From Motacilla alba alba (Eukaryota > Chordata > Aves > Passeriformes > Motacillidae), in assembly GCF_015832195.1 (NCBI RefSeq), contig NC_052018.1:35593052-35657051 (forward strand): DNA of 64,000 nucleotides, written 5' to 3'. How positions within the stretch are numbered: the stretch's first letter is position 1; every line of letters begins with the position of its first letter. Below, piece after piece: positions 12,343 through 24,700 of this stretch. Made by a program: the position numbers and the translations under genes. A model generated the notes under the pieces. That model was not told where the DNA came from and did no database searches. It was given only the letters and a program-made list of their open reading frames with translations.

Positions 12343-15300
12343 GTGGTGAAAATTCAGATGGCTGAAGACAATTACTGAATTTTAGATAGGCTTTGAGAAA
12401 TCAAATTAGTTCAATGGCTGTTTTACCATCCAGAAATTGGTAATACATTAGTGGATGCACTGGAAGTAATGTTTGAGAGTCTAAAAATAGGCTGCATATA
12501 CGACTCCTTTTGCTTCCCCTGGAGCGCTGAGAACATTCAGTACTCATTAAACAAGGCATTAAAAAAGGTTGGGGTTTAGCATATTCCTTCTTATGAATTC
12601 CTTTTTGAAAAATACCAGAGTAGCCATTTATAGCTGTTTTACTTGTGAAAAGTCATTTGACCAGACAAAATTAAAAGGAGGGGATATACCCCTCACTGGG
12701 CCATAAAACTTACTGCTGTGGTGGAGTTTGGGGGTTCTTTTTCTGCATGAAACCTCATCCTCAGCCTGACCACTTCTCAGCAGCTTTCCTTCCTACAAAC
12801 CTAGGAACTGACAAACCTTTGAAGCAATGACTTGCAGAGGAGAAAGAGAAGAAATCCCATTTTCCATGGCAAAAGGCCAAAAGGACAATTACAGGGTGAT
12901 ATTTCTTTAAGTGACAAGAAAGTAAATCTCAAGGACTTCCTTTTGAATTTTGTTTCAGGGGACTGAAACAGCGCCTGCACCAGCCAGACCAGAGATTTTG
13001 GTCACCAAAAAAACCTGTTGTGATTATTGTGAGTCAAAATGTCCTCAGGGGCATTTTGTCCCCAAAAATTGTCCAGGAAAACCACCTGTGAAATCTGATT
13101 CACAAAAGCATGTGAATGTTCACAAAAACAACATCAACTGCACCTGCATGTTATCTAAAGCCTTGGGGCTTGTGTTTGCCTGGTGTGTTCCCACACCCAG
13201 TGTGGTGTCATGTGGACAGAACCCAAGAATTCACATTAGATTTCCCACAAAGAATTCAGCACAGAAAAGAAAAGCAGGGGGAATTTGTGCCTTCAAGCCC
13301 TGAAAAATGTATCTGCATAGCAGTCTAAGATTGCAGTCTAAGTTTCGATGGATTTATATTTCTGGAAGTAACTGCTATTTTTACTCTGGAGACATTTTTC
13401 TGCAGCTTGCACTTCACACACCCTCCTTGCTCCATGGCCTCTACAGAGCATTTTGGCAAGAAGGAATGAACCATGTCTCATCAAGGTGCTGCTGCTGGGG
13501 CTGTTACTGGAGCTGGCCTGGCTGTATCATGTGTGCCACTGTGGGCCAGGTGATGAAACCATAGAAAGTTCATGACCATAACTATTTCTTTAGATATAAA
13601 GCCACTGCTCTACTTCAAAGTGTGACACTGGATGTGAGAGAAATGTAATTCAGCAAATAGGAGAAAGACTGATCAAAACCAAATTACCAACAAGTTGTGT
13701 TTAGTTTTGGGAGCACCAAAGTGTGGCATTTTGTATCCTGAAATACTTCTATTTTTATATTCAAGGATAGCATAAAGTAAATTTGATGAAAAGTACTGAG
13801 TTTCCCCCCTGAGTGTCCTTGCCCACATGCTCATGACTCCCACAGCCCTTGTCCAGGAGATCCTGTGTTCACCCAGCCTCTTGTGCTGAAAGCATTTTCT
13901 TGGTAGGTGGAAATGGGTGTTGGAACCACTGCTGTCTAAAGCCAATCTCACTTCCCAGCTAAGTTGCCAGGACATTTCTGTTATCCTCCTTTAACCACAT
14001 TCCATAAGAAGACTGAGCAGCCTTGTACTTACTCAAATCAGACAACCAGAAAAAAATGGAGGGATTTAAGACTCCCCTGGGAATGAAGCAATGAAATTTA
14101 AGTCTGTGCCTCTGAAGTTCTTTACCAGAGCTAGATATTAGTAGCTAATTTATTTCAGAAGGAAAATGTTTTCAAATTTCCTACAGCCTCTGCTTTCACA
14201 GTTTTTAAAAATTAAATCAATAACTAAACAGAAATAGAGGAAGAAAATACGAAAGGTCCAGTGTTTAGTAAAACTGTGCAGTTTTAAGTAGATTAGCAGC
14301 ATTTCCCTTCAGAGCCTCTATTTACTTTATTCTACATAAAATTCTGAACAACAGAAAAATTCCCCTGATCTTGAGAGATCTTTTGGCATTTGCAAAGGAT
14401 TTTCAGGCAAGCTGTTAAACAATGATATTTCCTTTGTAATTGGTATTAAAAATTCTCTCCCTCTGCTTGTGTATCAGGGGCAGACAGAAAAGAAAATTTC
14501 TAGATCCAAAATTACAAGGAGCCTGGCAGTATAGATTAAAACCCCAGTGCTGATGTAGCAGTGTCACATTTGGAACTGATGGCAATTTCAGTACCACAAC
14601 CTTCCAAAGACTGAATCTTCTGGGTACAAGGGGAAAGGGATTACCAAAACTGGAGGAAAACTTTCCATCCCTTCCTGACTTGCACTTACTCTACAGTGTC
14701 TAATAGCTGAGCTGGTACTCTCTTAGCAGCTACAAGTAAATATCATAGGTTAAAGATCAATTTATGTCTGATGTGATGAATATTTACTTACTTTAACTTC
14801 CAATTTTTGGCATAAAAACTTCTCTTGGTGTCAAAAGTCACTTAATATTGTGATGGCTCCCTTAAGGGCTGTTACTGCCTATCTTGTATAACCCAAATAC
14901 ATGTGCATGATGCAAAGATTTGTAAGGTGTATCCATAAAATGAAGTGTCATTTGTTTTCGGAAAGGTTTCATGGCTGCAGAAAAAACCTATTTATGCTAC
15001 AAATTACATCAGTGGTTTCTAAAGTAGTTGAGTCTGTGGACTACTGCCAGCCCATAATGTCTCTTCCAGATGACCACAAAAAGTCATCACTGCCCACATT
15101 GAAAGCATCACTGATGTCATTCCCAGCTCTCTCTGTGAGCTACTCACTGCATCTACGGAAGTCACTGGTGAAAAACAGGTCCTTAACACTGGTGGCCATT
15201 AAGTTGTTCGGAAATCTTGAAAATCACAGATCCTGCCCTTCATTCAGCTCCCAGTCTCATAAGAAATCCAAGTAGTACAGATACTTCGAGTGCAAAAGTT

Positions 15301-16925
15301 ATGAGCATCCCACTGCAGTTTGTCAGACTTCAAGCATCGGAATTTCTTTTTTCCTTTCTGAGTTGGTGAAGTACACAACTGACTCTGAATTATGCATGCC
15401 TACAGTAATTCTTGCATTGAATTAAATCACTAATCCTGCTCTAAGTGCTCCCTCTGAATTAATTTTTTAATTTGTTTTTTCTCCTCCGTGTCTTTCTGTT
15501 TGGTTGATTATGGTTTTAAAACTGGGCTGAGCACATGACACAGGGAAAATAATTTTACCCATGTGTCATATTGCCTAATGCCATGCTATTTGTGTAAAAT
15601 CCTTACTACACAGAAACAACTGAACACTCTCTCTTTGGCAATTCAGAATTACCAGATTACTTCAGCTATCCCAAATCCCAACAGCAAACATGCAGATACA
15701 GTCCTTCTTGCAGGAGACATCAGCTGCAGGGAGGAACAGCAGTAGGGTGACCACTCCAAACCCACATCATGCCCTAGGATGAGCTGTGTGCTACCGGAGC
15801 TGAAGTGAAGCAAAGAGCATGGCCCTACCAAAGCACTGTCCCTGCCTGTATGCATCCTTCAGCTCAGCCATTAACTCTGGTAGGATGCTGCAGCCCCAAG
15901 GAAAAGAGCAGGCTGGCCAATGTCAGCAGCTGCTGAGGCAGGAGGATGAGCCTGCCCAGGGACAACACGCTGTGTCTGCGTCCCAAACTTGTCCTCAAGG
16001 ACACACATAATTTCCTTCAAATCTGGGGTTTTCCTCAGTGCTGATGCTTCATCCTTCATCTCCTGCTTGGCCCTCTTGTCTCACAGAGATTGTGGTACCA
16101 CTGTTACTGCTGTGACTGGCCCCATACCGTGGTGTCCACAGAGGCCTCACAGGGCTGTGCCCTGTCCCTGCCTGCAGCCACTGGGAGGGAGGCTGGAGAA
16201 GCCTCCTCATTTGCACCACAATGCTGCCAGCCCCAAGGGCAGCGCCCAGAGTGGGATCAGGGTTGCATGAGGCACAGGGGCTGCAAGTAACACCCTGCCA
16301 ACTCTGAGAAAAAGGAGAAGCGGACTCCCCCTTGCATCTGTGTGTCTGCTGTCTGCACGTGATCCCCATCACTGCCACATTCAGGGGACTCTGCAGCAGG
16401 TTGTGTGAATGTTAATTAAACTGATCCCAGCTTTTATGTGGCTAGCTGATAAGGCAGGCTGGCAGTGCTCTAAATTTAGACTTGTTGGGAGCTGTTTGAG
16501 AAGACAAACACAGACAGAGCAGCGCTGAGGTATCCTGTGGCAGCGCCTCCAGTCACAAAATGGCAAACGTCCATGGCAAATGGGCTGAATGAGCAGTGCA
16601 GGACAGCCCTGCCAAGGGGAGCAGCATGGTTTTAAGTCAATAATATCAACTGGTCAAGCCATGAACAGTTACGCTCCCATAGTGGATTGTGTGGATTGTG
16701 TTCAGAAATGGAAGATGCAGCAAATGGCACTGTTTTAACTGGGTAAAAGGCATAAAAGTAGAAAACTCACCCTAAACAAATAAACAAACATATAAACACA
16801 CATATACAGCCTTCCATCAACTGAAAATCTTGACTTTCGTCTGAAATTAAATTTTTTACTGTGTTTGCCTGAAATTGATTTTGTCTTTTTCCTGATCAGT
16901 TGAGTCAATAACTTAAATTATGACC
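12343..16925. other. Unique sequence, no supported gene
   Basis: The plus-strand frame 12950-13303 contains a Cys-rich stretch (CCDYCESKCPQG) and is preceded by an acceptor-like tgtttcag ending at 12958. I recognise no family and see no matching donor, so it is not called. The frame at 14901-15275 (124 codons) and the GC-richer stretch at about 15830-16330 likewise carry no recognisable domains. No known repeats are seen. Confidence 0.45.
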
Positions 16926-16945
16926 GGGGGGGTGGGGGTGTGGGG
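16926..16945 (+). repeat. G-run cluster with G-quadruplex potential
   Basis: Runs of 7, 5 and 4 guanines are separated by T and TGT on the plus strand. The long first run can be split, so four G-tracts are available. It stands out in an AT-rich neighbourhood. No role can be assigned from sequence alone. Confidence 0.6.
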
Positions 16946-18007
16946 AGATGTTGATTGTATCTTGTTTTTTTCTCAGAAGTGGTCTCTGATGATGAACACT
17001 CACCTTTGTGCTTGCATCAGTTTTGTGGAGCACCTGAGGTTGTGTGCCATGGGTGGTTTCTGCAGACTGAATTTACTGAACGTGCTTCACATTCTACCCC
17101 AGCTTCTGCCCAGTCTGTGGTCCTTGGAGAGGCTGTCTGGAGAAGGGTAATGTGGAAATACAAGTAAATGAGACAAAGAAAGAGCAGTAGGAAGACTAAA
17201 GAACATAAAAGTTGTGACAGAGTCTTCAGCTTACAGAAGGCTTGTGCAAACTCCCTTGTATGCTTCATTAGAAAATTAGTAGCTTGTTTCCAGAGAGAGT
17301 CAGAAAGTCTGCTAAATGCAAAGTTGTCCTTGCATATCTGGTCTCTGGCACCAGAGATAATGGAGTTTCTGTAGGATTTGAGTATCCAGACCCCTTTTCT
17401 CCTCTTTGGTATCCCTTGGCACTGTTTTCGAAAGGACAGTTTTTGCACCTAAGATTTTTTACCTGTACTTCTTTCAGACTGTACCAAAATCCTGACCTTT
17501 CATGTTACCTACACTTTCCCTTCTGTTCAAAAACAACCTGTTGTTTGAACAGGAAAGGTTATTTTTTAGTCTAACCTGATCTGTAGCACAAATTGAGTTT
17601 TCACATTTCAGAATTTCTACTAAGGCCTATAATTATTACAGCTCTAATTATTCTGTCATTTAAACAACTTTATTTCCATTTTGGCATAATTGGCTACTTG
17701 ACTGAAAAATACTTGCTTTATGACAGCGTTTTCCTTGATAGGGTCCTCTGACCCTCACCCAAGAAAAAGACGTTTTCCCTTTCCTTGTTACTGCAATTAC
17801 ATCAGGAAACGAAAGCTCGCTGAATGATATAAATGAATATTGAATATTGCTCTCTAGAAATCCATTTGTGCCTCTTCCATCCACAAGCAAAAGTTAGTTG
17901 CTTGCTTGAAGCGATTTGAATTTCACATCAGCAAGAGCTCTCAGTGCCAAATTGCCCTGATGTGCAGGACTCGCTAACCTGCTGCTGCTGAAGGACTGAG
18001 CCGCTGT
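16946..18007. other. Unique sequence, no gene recognised
   Basis: Opposed frames of up to 143 codons (17017-17448, minus) overlap several plus-strand frames, the pattern of chance openings. No repeat is recognised. Confidence 0.55.
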
Positions 18008-18148
18008 CAGATCATGATATGGGAACATCCGTGCAGGTCAGGACGTGGGGATACCCATGCAGACCATGGCACATCTGTGCAGATCACAGAATGGGGACAT
18101 TTGTGCCATGGGGATGCCTGTGCAGATCACAAAGTGGGGAGATCTGTG
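18008..18148 (+). repeat. 26-bp degenerate minisatellite, six units
   Basis: Six head-to-tail units can be set out at 18008-18033, 18034-18059, 18060-18079, 18080-18105, 18106-18122 and 18123-18148. Four are exactly 26 bp, and two are shortened to 20 and 17 bp. Units typically begin cagatca, carry tggggA in the middle and end with a ctgtg-like or catg motif. Units 4 and 6 are the most alike. A plus-strand frame runs across the array, as any period not divisible by three may allow by chance, so it is not called as coding. Confidence 0.85.
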
Positions 18149-19236
18149 TCACCAAGTCCCTTTACACCAGCTGAGGATCTGATCCACACCCATGTGCGTT
18201 GGGCTTGGCAGGTCAATAAATGACCTGGGTTCTGTGAGCTGTGTATTTACTGACTGGAAAGCCATTCCATTCCTCAGGAAATTATGTTTTTCTGTTTGCT
18301 TAAAACAATCTATGGGAAATAGTAAAGGTGTGAAGTATAGGACAAAGGGTTGATAAACAGCCTGTGGCTGACAGCTTTGTCTGCATGGCCCCTACAGGGC
18401 AGAACTCTCTTGTTGGAAAGAATCAAATCCTAACCCACTGGTTCAAAGATATTTCCCTGAAGTCAGTGAGGAAAGAAAGAAAAGCAAGCAATTTAATGGG
18501 AAAAATTGGTCTGGAAAAGAAGGGTAAGCTCTTTCCTCAGAGCCTTCACTCAAAACACATTTTCAGAGTGAGTAGATAGGATTCATTGCACCATGTCATC
18601 ATAAAGAAAACATTAAACTGACCACAGAAATTGCATGGTGAAATCTCCTATTTCTTTTCAGTGATTATAAAAGGCAGTGTCCGGCTACCTGCACCAGCTC
18701 TGACCTCTTCACTGCAGAATCTCACGTTAGGTGGTGGAGCTCTCTCCTTGCTGTGAACACTTCCTGGTGATGGGCAGAGTGATGATTGTGCTATGTTTTC
18801 CCCCTTCTGTCAAGGATCCCAGTATCTTTAGGTCACCTGGAGCAGATTATGATGTAGCACCATCTTATTTTATAAGGCTGGCTGGCTGGCACATACATTA
18901 TTCATGGGAGCAGTAACATACAGTGCATGATTTAAAGGTGGTAATTGCTCATCTGTATATTCTAGGGAATAGCCCTGCTATTTAAAATAGTCTGAGGCTC
19001 CTAAGCAAAATCTATTTTTTCTCTCAACTGGAAACAGATTTGGCTGATAAATGTATAATTGCTGTAGCATGCCAAGAGATGCTTTAGCTGATAGGAATAT
19101 TCTGATAGTAGAGGCAGAAATTCAGCACTGTATCTTAAATATAGGGTACAAATTTCCATCTAATCTGAAGGCCAGAAAAAAGAAGAGTAGGGTTTGGAAT
19201 AGCTCATATTTTTTGCTTATATGAAATTGAATAATA
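18149..19236. other. Unique sequence, no gene recognised
   Basis: Frames are short (71 codons or fewer). The sequence is AT-rich near 18930-19240. No repeat is recognised before the CR1 scrap. Confidence 0.55.
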
Positions 19237-19352
19237 AAATTACAAAATAGTTTGGGTTCAAAAGGACCTTTAAAGGTCACCTAGTCCCAACCCCCCTTCA
19301 ATTTGATATCTTGAACTGGAATAAGTTGCTCAGAGCCCCTTGCTTGCACTCC
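19237..19352 (-). mobile_element. CR1 LINE 3'-end scrap, minus strand
   Basis: The plus-strand text aatagtttgggttcaaaagg, then 'CTTTAAAGGTCACCTAGTCCCAACCCCCC' and 'AAGTTGCTCAGAGCCCC', is the reverse complement of the extreme 3' untranslated end of CR1. The octamer tail is decayed. It is short and diverged. Confidence 0.75.
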
Positions 19353-19955
19353 TTATAGTACTAAAGGTGTTAAAAGCAGTATTACCTCCCACCTGAGGAA
19401 AGTAAGCAGGGATTTATGGCACCTGCCAAGCTCTGGGAAATTTTGGTTGTGATAAGGTTTCAGCCTTTCAAGTGGAAGCGGGGGTCATTTCTGGCAGGAG
19501 CAGAACCACTGGAGACTACTGAGAATGTCATAGTCTTTGGGAGGAAGCTGACCTTGTGGAATGTGGGTAGGACAGGCTGTGAGCCATTTTATTTGTGTCG
19601 TGCTGGCTGTGGGTTGTGTCACCTGTGCTAACCAGACAGGTCAGTGAGGCACACAGGGACATTTGACCCTCCACAACATGACAGAGCCACCCTTTGGCAC
19701 ACCACAACACAAAGCAAGGTCTTGCAGGCACTTTGAAGAAAAAAAATTAAAGCATATGAATACATAAATTCATGCTCAAATTAGCCCTATTTGTTTGAAA
19801 CTGGAGGCAGCACTTCTTGTGTGAGCCTGCTGCACTATTACTGGTCCCCAGCTGCAAAGCTCCTGGTTTTGTCTCCACTCCTTCACCTGGGGTGAGGAGC
19901 TGGCTCCTCAAGCAGCCTTGTCCCACCTCAGGCTGCTCCTGTCCATCTCTTCCAG
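19353..19955. other. Unique sequence upstream of the candidate exon
   Basis: No repeat or supported exon is seen. The last 25 bases (ggctgctcctgtccatctcttccag) are a pyrimidine-rich tract ending in AG, which would serve as the acceptor of the candidate exon that follows. Confidence 0.5.
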
Positions 19956-20106
19956 CTGCTCAGGGCAGCTGCAGGAGGAAAAGCAAGAACAAGAGCGGGA
20001 TGCTTTGTCCCTCATCAGGCAGCAAGGGAAGATGCTGGTCAGGACAGTGATCACTACCATGAGGGCAGGAACACAACGCAAACTGAGGAAAGACACCAGA
20101 TCTTAG
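19956..20106 (+). CDS. Candidate terminal coding exon, unknown gene
   Basis: After the acceptor-like AG at 19954-19955 an open frame with codons from 19957 gives about 49 residues and stops with TAG at 20104-20106. The product is strongly charged and helix-prone: a Gln/Glu/Lys-rich start (LQEEKQEQERD), then SLIRQQGKMLVRTVITTM, then a basic tail ending RKLRKDTRS. This composition looks more like a real protein C-terminus, possibly a coiled-coil end, than the other frames in the window. AATAAA lies 37 bases after the stop. Against this, no upstream exon can be joined with confidence, AGs at 19930-19931 and 19967-19968 are alternative acceptors, and I do not recognise the protein. It may be chance, a transcribed pseudogene or a lineage-specific exon. 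Confidence 0.3.
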
Positions 20107-20142
20107 GAGTGAAAAAAGAAAATCACAGAACAAAGCCTTTTC

Positions 20143-20148
20143 AATAAA
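20143..20148 (+). terminator. Polyadenylation signal after the candidate exon
   Basis: AATAAA in ttttcaataaatagag is followed within about 20-45 bases by TTG/GTG-containing sequence (attgttggatacagtgtag), a plausible cleavage and GU-rich context. It is meaningful only if the upstream exon is real. Confidence 0.35.
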
Positions 20149-20216
20149 TAGAGTATTTTTATTAAGCAATTGTTGGATACAGTGTAGACAATAATTGGCT
20201 AAATTAAGTCATATGG

Positions 20217-20242
20217 AGCAAGTGACCCGGTAGTCACTTGCT
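20217..20242. repeat. Short hairpin, 10-bp perfect stem
   Basis: The arms agcaagtgac and gtcacttgct flank the 6-nt loop ccggta. Weak outer complementarity (ataatt with aattat) may extend it. No function is evident. Confidence 0.75.
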
Positions 20243-21203
20243 AATTATGATTCTCTGCCGTCTGTTCTGGGAAATAAACTAATTTCCATTCTTGCAGGAG
20301 TCAGAGACAGGTGCATGTACAGCAGAAATTATCCACCAGCAGCACAGAAGAAGCTGTCCACTATCAGCAGAGCTGCTGGCACCTTCCCAGGAGTGCTGCC
20401 GGCCACCCTCCAGCTGCAAGAGCAGCCCTGCCGCCACGGCAGAGCGACAGCTCTGACTGACATCTCCAGTCCTGATTTACATCACCAAACAGCAGCACTG
20501 TGATGCCTGAGAATGATTTCTGCACCTCCACTGCGGGGAATGCGTCCACGAGAGCTGCCTGTGGTGGCACACACGGAGCAGCAGTGCTGCTCTTGCCTCA
20601 CGCTGGGAACGAAGCTGTGCTTTGGGACAGGGGCAGAGCTTTTCCCTAGGGGACATGAACCAAGACCTGGAAGGCAATGCCAAACTGAGAACTCCATGTC
20701 TGAGGATAGGGGTTTGCAGATCCTTGCAGCACCCCTGCCTGTGGCAAAACCAGGGGGAGATTTGAAAAGGGAGAAGTTAGAAACCAGCACAACATCCTGG
20801 AGATTAACAGGTCTTCTTTTGTTTATTGCTGAGGCATGAAGTGCATTGCAGGTGTGCAGGGAGTTCTATTGGTGCTGCTGCTGTGAATCCCAAATCCCTG
20901 GTACAAAAAACACCTGGGCTGTGTGTAGTTGAACTCTAGCTAAGAAGGGCCACCAAGTACCGCCAGAAATACATCATGAGTGCTGCTTTTACAGGAATTT
21001 TATTGACTGCCATATATCAGTCTTGCTGAAAATTTCTGTGCACTTTTCCATTTTCTCACAAATCTACTTTCTCTCCCACAGCAGCTCATGAGGAATTAAT
21101 GAAATAGTTTGCCTGTAGCTGCAGGCTGTGACCTGGGGTTCTACATTTACCTCCCAACTCTGCTGCTGACTGTCCCTTTATTAGGTCCTGTGTAATAACG
21201 CAC
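20243..21203. other. Unique, locally GC-richer sequence
   Basis: About 20395-20620 is somewhat CpG-enriched, with frames open on both strands (108 codons plus, 102 minus), as GC-rich sequence gives by chance. No domain or repeat is recognised. Confidence 0.5.
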
Positions 21204-21790
21204 TGTTCTGGTTTTGGCTTGCATAGAGTTAATTTTGCTCTTAGTTGGTAGAGTGCTGTGTTTTGGATTCAGTAGGAGAATCATGTTGATAACACACTGG
21301 TGTTTCAGTTTTTCCTCAGTAGGGCTTACCCTGTCAGGGGCTTTTTGGTTTCACATGCTCTGCCATCAAGCAGGTGCCCAAGAAGCCATGAGGAAACACG
21401 GCCAGGGTGGGTGACTTGAACTGGCCAAAGGATGTTCTGTGTCATAGAATGTCACATTCAGTGTATAAACCACGGGGAACTGGCTGGGAAAGGCTGATTG
21501 CTCCTCAGGGATGAGCTGGGCATCAGAGTGTGGTGAGAAACCATTGTGCATCACTTGTTTTCTTGAGTTCTGCTCCTCTCCCTCTTTGATTATCATTGCT
21601 ATGAGTATTATTATCCTTATTACTATGATTGCCATTACCTTGTCATTATAATATTTTATTTTGTTTCAATTATTAAATTGTTCTTATTTCTACCCATGAG
21701 TTTTACTTTCTTTCTGATTCTCCTCACTGGGGTTGAGGGGTGACTGAGTGAGTGGCTGCATGGTACTGAGTTGCTGGCTGGGGTTAAACA
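21204..21790 (+). mobile_element. Avian endogenous retrovirus LTR, solo
   Basis: The sequence starts tgttctggttttggctt and runs through the hallmarks of a widely dispersed avian LTR family known to me from other bird genomes. These are 'GTTGATAACACACTGGTGTTT', 'CATGCTCTGCCA', 'AACTGGCCAAAGGATGTTC', a TATA box gtgtataaa (TATAAA 21464-21469), a decayed ATT-rich tract at about 21585-21660, ATTAAA as poly(A) signal at 21672-21677, and the 3' block 'GAGTTTTACTTTCTTTCTGATTCTC...GTTGCTGGCTGGGGTTAAAC'. The last few bases expected of the family are missing or mutated, and no target duplication is visible. There is no internal retroviral sequence beside it, so it is a solo LTR. Confidence 0.85.
21464..21469 (+). 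promoter_or_regulatory. TATA box of the 21.2-kb LTR
   Basis: TATAAA in agtgtataaaccac sits at the family's usual U3 position, about 200 bases before ATTAAA (21672-21677). Sequence match only. Confidence 0.5.
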
Positions 21791-24700
21791 TCTGATTTGT
21801 CTAATTTCAGGAAAACACAACACAGCCACAACATCTTTGAAACTCATACTATTTTGTAAATCTCATTAAAATAGTGGCCTCCAAGTTACTGAGGATGGGA
21901 CAGAAGATACAACAGGTCTTCTGTGAGACTTCTCTCCTCAGGAAAGCCAGCTAAAAATTATTATTTCTGGTTTTGCTGTTGCTCATGATGTTTAAAAGAT
22001 GCAGTTTCAATCTTTGATCCCAATTCTGATTCCAGCTGCAGCACTGGACAGTGGAACACTTCCACTGGTTTTATTAGAGTGAGTATAAATTTTCACACCA
22101 ATAGCTGAGATCATAAACTTTTCCTTTCTATTTACCAGTAACTATTTTCTCTATGTTACTGTCACCTTAAAAAAATAAACATGTTAAGACAGTTTGAATG
22201 GTGGTTTTACTGATGTTAAAGTATAGTTATGGTTTGATTTTTGCTGCCTCCTGCATCAAGAGCAGAGGGAGTTATTTCAGTTATATAAAAATCTTTCACA
22301 TTAGATGCCATCTTTGGGGTCAAGAGGACTTTCATGGGCACTTGCAATACAGCCAACAGCAATGTGACTTTTATGATAATGCAATTATGTTGCTATTTGT
22401 GAATGAAAATAGCAATCTCCTGTTTGCTGAGATCAAATGTCAGATCTCAGGAGGGTATTTCACAGACCCTGAGCTTGTCAGCAGTCACCTAAAAAAGAAA
22501 TGGATGCTGTAGACATCAAGACTTCTAAAAAAATCCTGAAAACCCCCAACAAATAACACTGTATCCTTGGCAAGGTGATATTAACTTAATATCACTACTT
22601 TTTATTTTAAGATTTCAGTTAACTTTTTTACTAGAGAAATAAAAAGGCTCAGTGATCAGAGCATTACAGATTTGTTTGCAATATAAGGTGTTTATTAAGT
22701 CTCTGAAAGCTTTATCATTATATTAGGTTTTGCCATGAAACTTTCATGAAAATAAACTATTTGAACACTTTCCACTAAATGCCTTAAAAAAATCCCTTGG
22801 TGATTTAAAACTAGACTTTGTACTCAAGGCAAATAAAAGGTGAATTTTTCATCTGTATTTACCAGCCCTTAACATTAAAATGTTAAAACAGCCTACTGAA
22901 AAAATAGTTTTAGCCTTTAATAATTTGTTGAGATATATGAAACTAAGTAATTTGAAAAGTATTACAATTTTGAAAGCTGAATCACTAAAAAATACTGATG
23001 ACTTTTGAACCCTATTTTCAAGGCCTCCCCTACGCTCAAGAACAAAAGCTTGAAATTTGCTGCATTCAAGCATAACAATGCTGCATCTAAACTGGAAGTC
23101 TGCCAGCCACTAGGTATATCAAAGAAACTTAGAGATTTTTTAGACAAAACAAAAAAGATTGTGTGAATTCAGAGCGAGCAACATTTTTTGCCAGATAAGC
23201 CATGCACGGCTTCTTACCTCTCTACTAAGGTCCTTTGATGAGGCACAGGAATCGGAGTTTAGTTTGCATTGGGTGACAGATCCATGTCCCTGACCTTTCT
23301 GAGAAATCAGGATGATTTCTTTCTTACAGCCACAAATACGAAAGACAGTATTCATCTCCTCAGTCCCTCTGCTCCTCAGGACCTCATTGAAACAGAACAT
23401 CTTTAAAATAAATGATGAAATAGGAAAAAGACAAGCACCATCTGATGTCTGGTTCAATCTGTAAGTGAGATCACTGACTGCCCTGCCAGGCAGGAACAGG
23501 AATGGGCTGATGATACTGAGGTGATCTCATGTTCACCCAGGGATGCACACATAGACTGATCCTGACAATCCTCCTCAAAATATCCAGAGGCAGCTCGACT
23601 ACCTGCCTGCCAGACCTCAGAAAGACGATGGCCATGTGTTTGCTAGCAAAAAAATGTGCTGTTCACAGAACCAAGGGCGCCCGGATTGTGAGTTTCCTGA
23701 GACAATTTCTGAGAAACCTTCAGGGCTGTGCCTTCATAGCAAATGATTCCACACAGCAGGAGTGGATCAAGAGAATGAAGCAGTTGGCAATGGCTGTGCA
23801 CTTGGGCACTGCTGGTGGATCCGGCTCTTCCCTTGGGACTAGATTTTCCAGCCCCTTGGAGGAAAATTGGCCTCTTGCGTGTGGTTTGAAGCTGTCCATG
23901 GTGCTGATCACTGGCGGCTCTGGGCTCGGTCCCCTGGTGGCTGAAGGTGCCACTGGAAACCTCTAAGCTGAGTTTCCAGGCTGGTGCCTATGGAATAAAT
24001 CTGCTGTGATCGCACCAAAATTGCATCAATGTGCAGAAAGCTGGGGTAATCCTGTCAAAAAAAGCAAAGGCCTCAATGCAAAGATATACACAGATGAACT
24101 TTATCGCATTTATGATATCATCTGTACATATATTTACTGGTATGATCTTAAGGTGTTCTGGCTAACTGGGGAACAAAACCTCATATCAAAGACCTAATCT
24201 ATCTTTTTGTATTACTTTCCAGTAGGAAACGGGTTTATTTTTAACATTTTTATGACCTTGTGTAATTAATTAACATAATATGGCCTATTTGTCAAATTAT
24301 ATGAAAGTAAAAATTACTTGTGTTCGGCCCTCACAAGGTTTTTTGACTAACAGGAAAACTTCAGCTAAAAGTATTACCAGGAAAAAAACCTCTTTTTTTA
24401 TATTGAAGATATGGATTGCATATTTTGCTGTCCACCAAAACCAACTACTTGTACAGATTTCATTTTGTGGCCTCATAGAATCAGTAACTCAGAATCATTA
24501 TTTGGAAAAAAAAAAAAGGTAAGGTCCTTTCTCCTAGTGCCACAAATTCTGACTCGGCAATATAAACTAGATTGAATACAGCTATTTCTATTGATTTAAC
24601 TCAATCTAGCCTAATTTTTGTGGATATTTCCTAGCTGACCTAAAGCATTTCTACGAGCTATCATTTAGGCTGGTGTAAACCAAATAGACAACAGTGAAGT

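Noticed and set aside
23529..23966. 145-codon frame, plus, in a GC-richer patch
   Set aside because: Gly/Ser/Leu-rich C-terminus caught attention, but no family, splice or poly(A) context was found and the opposite strand is open too.
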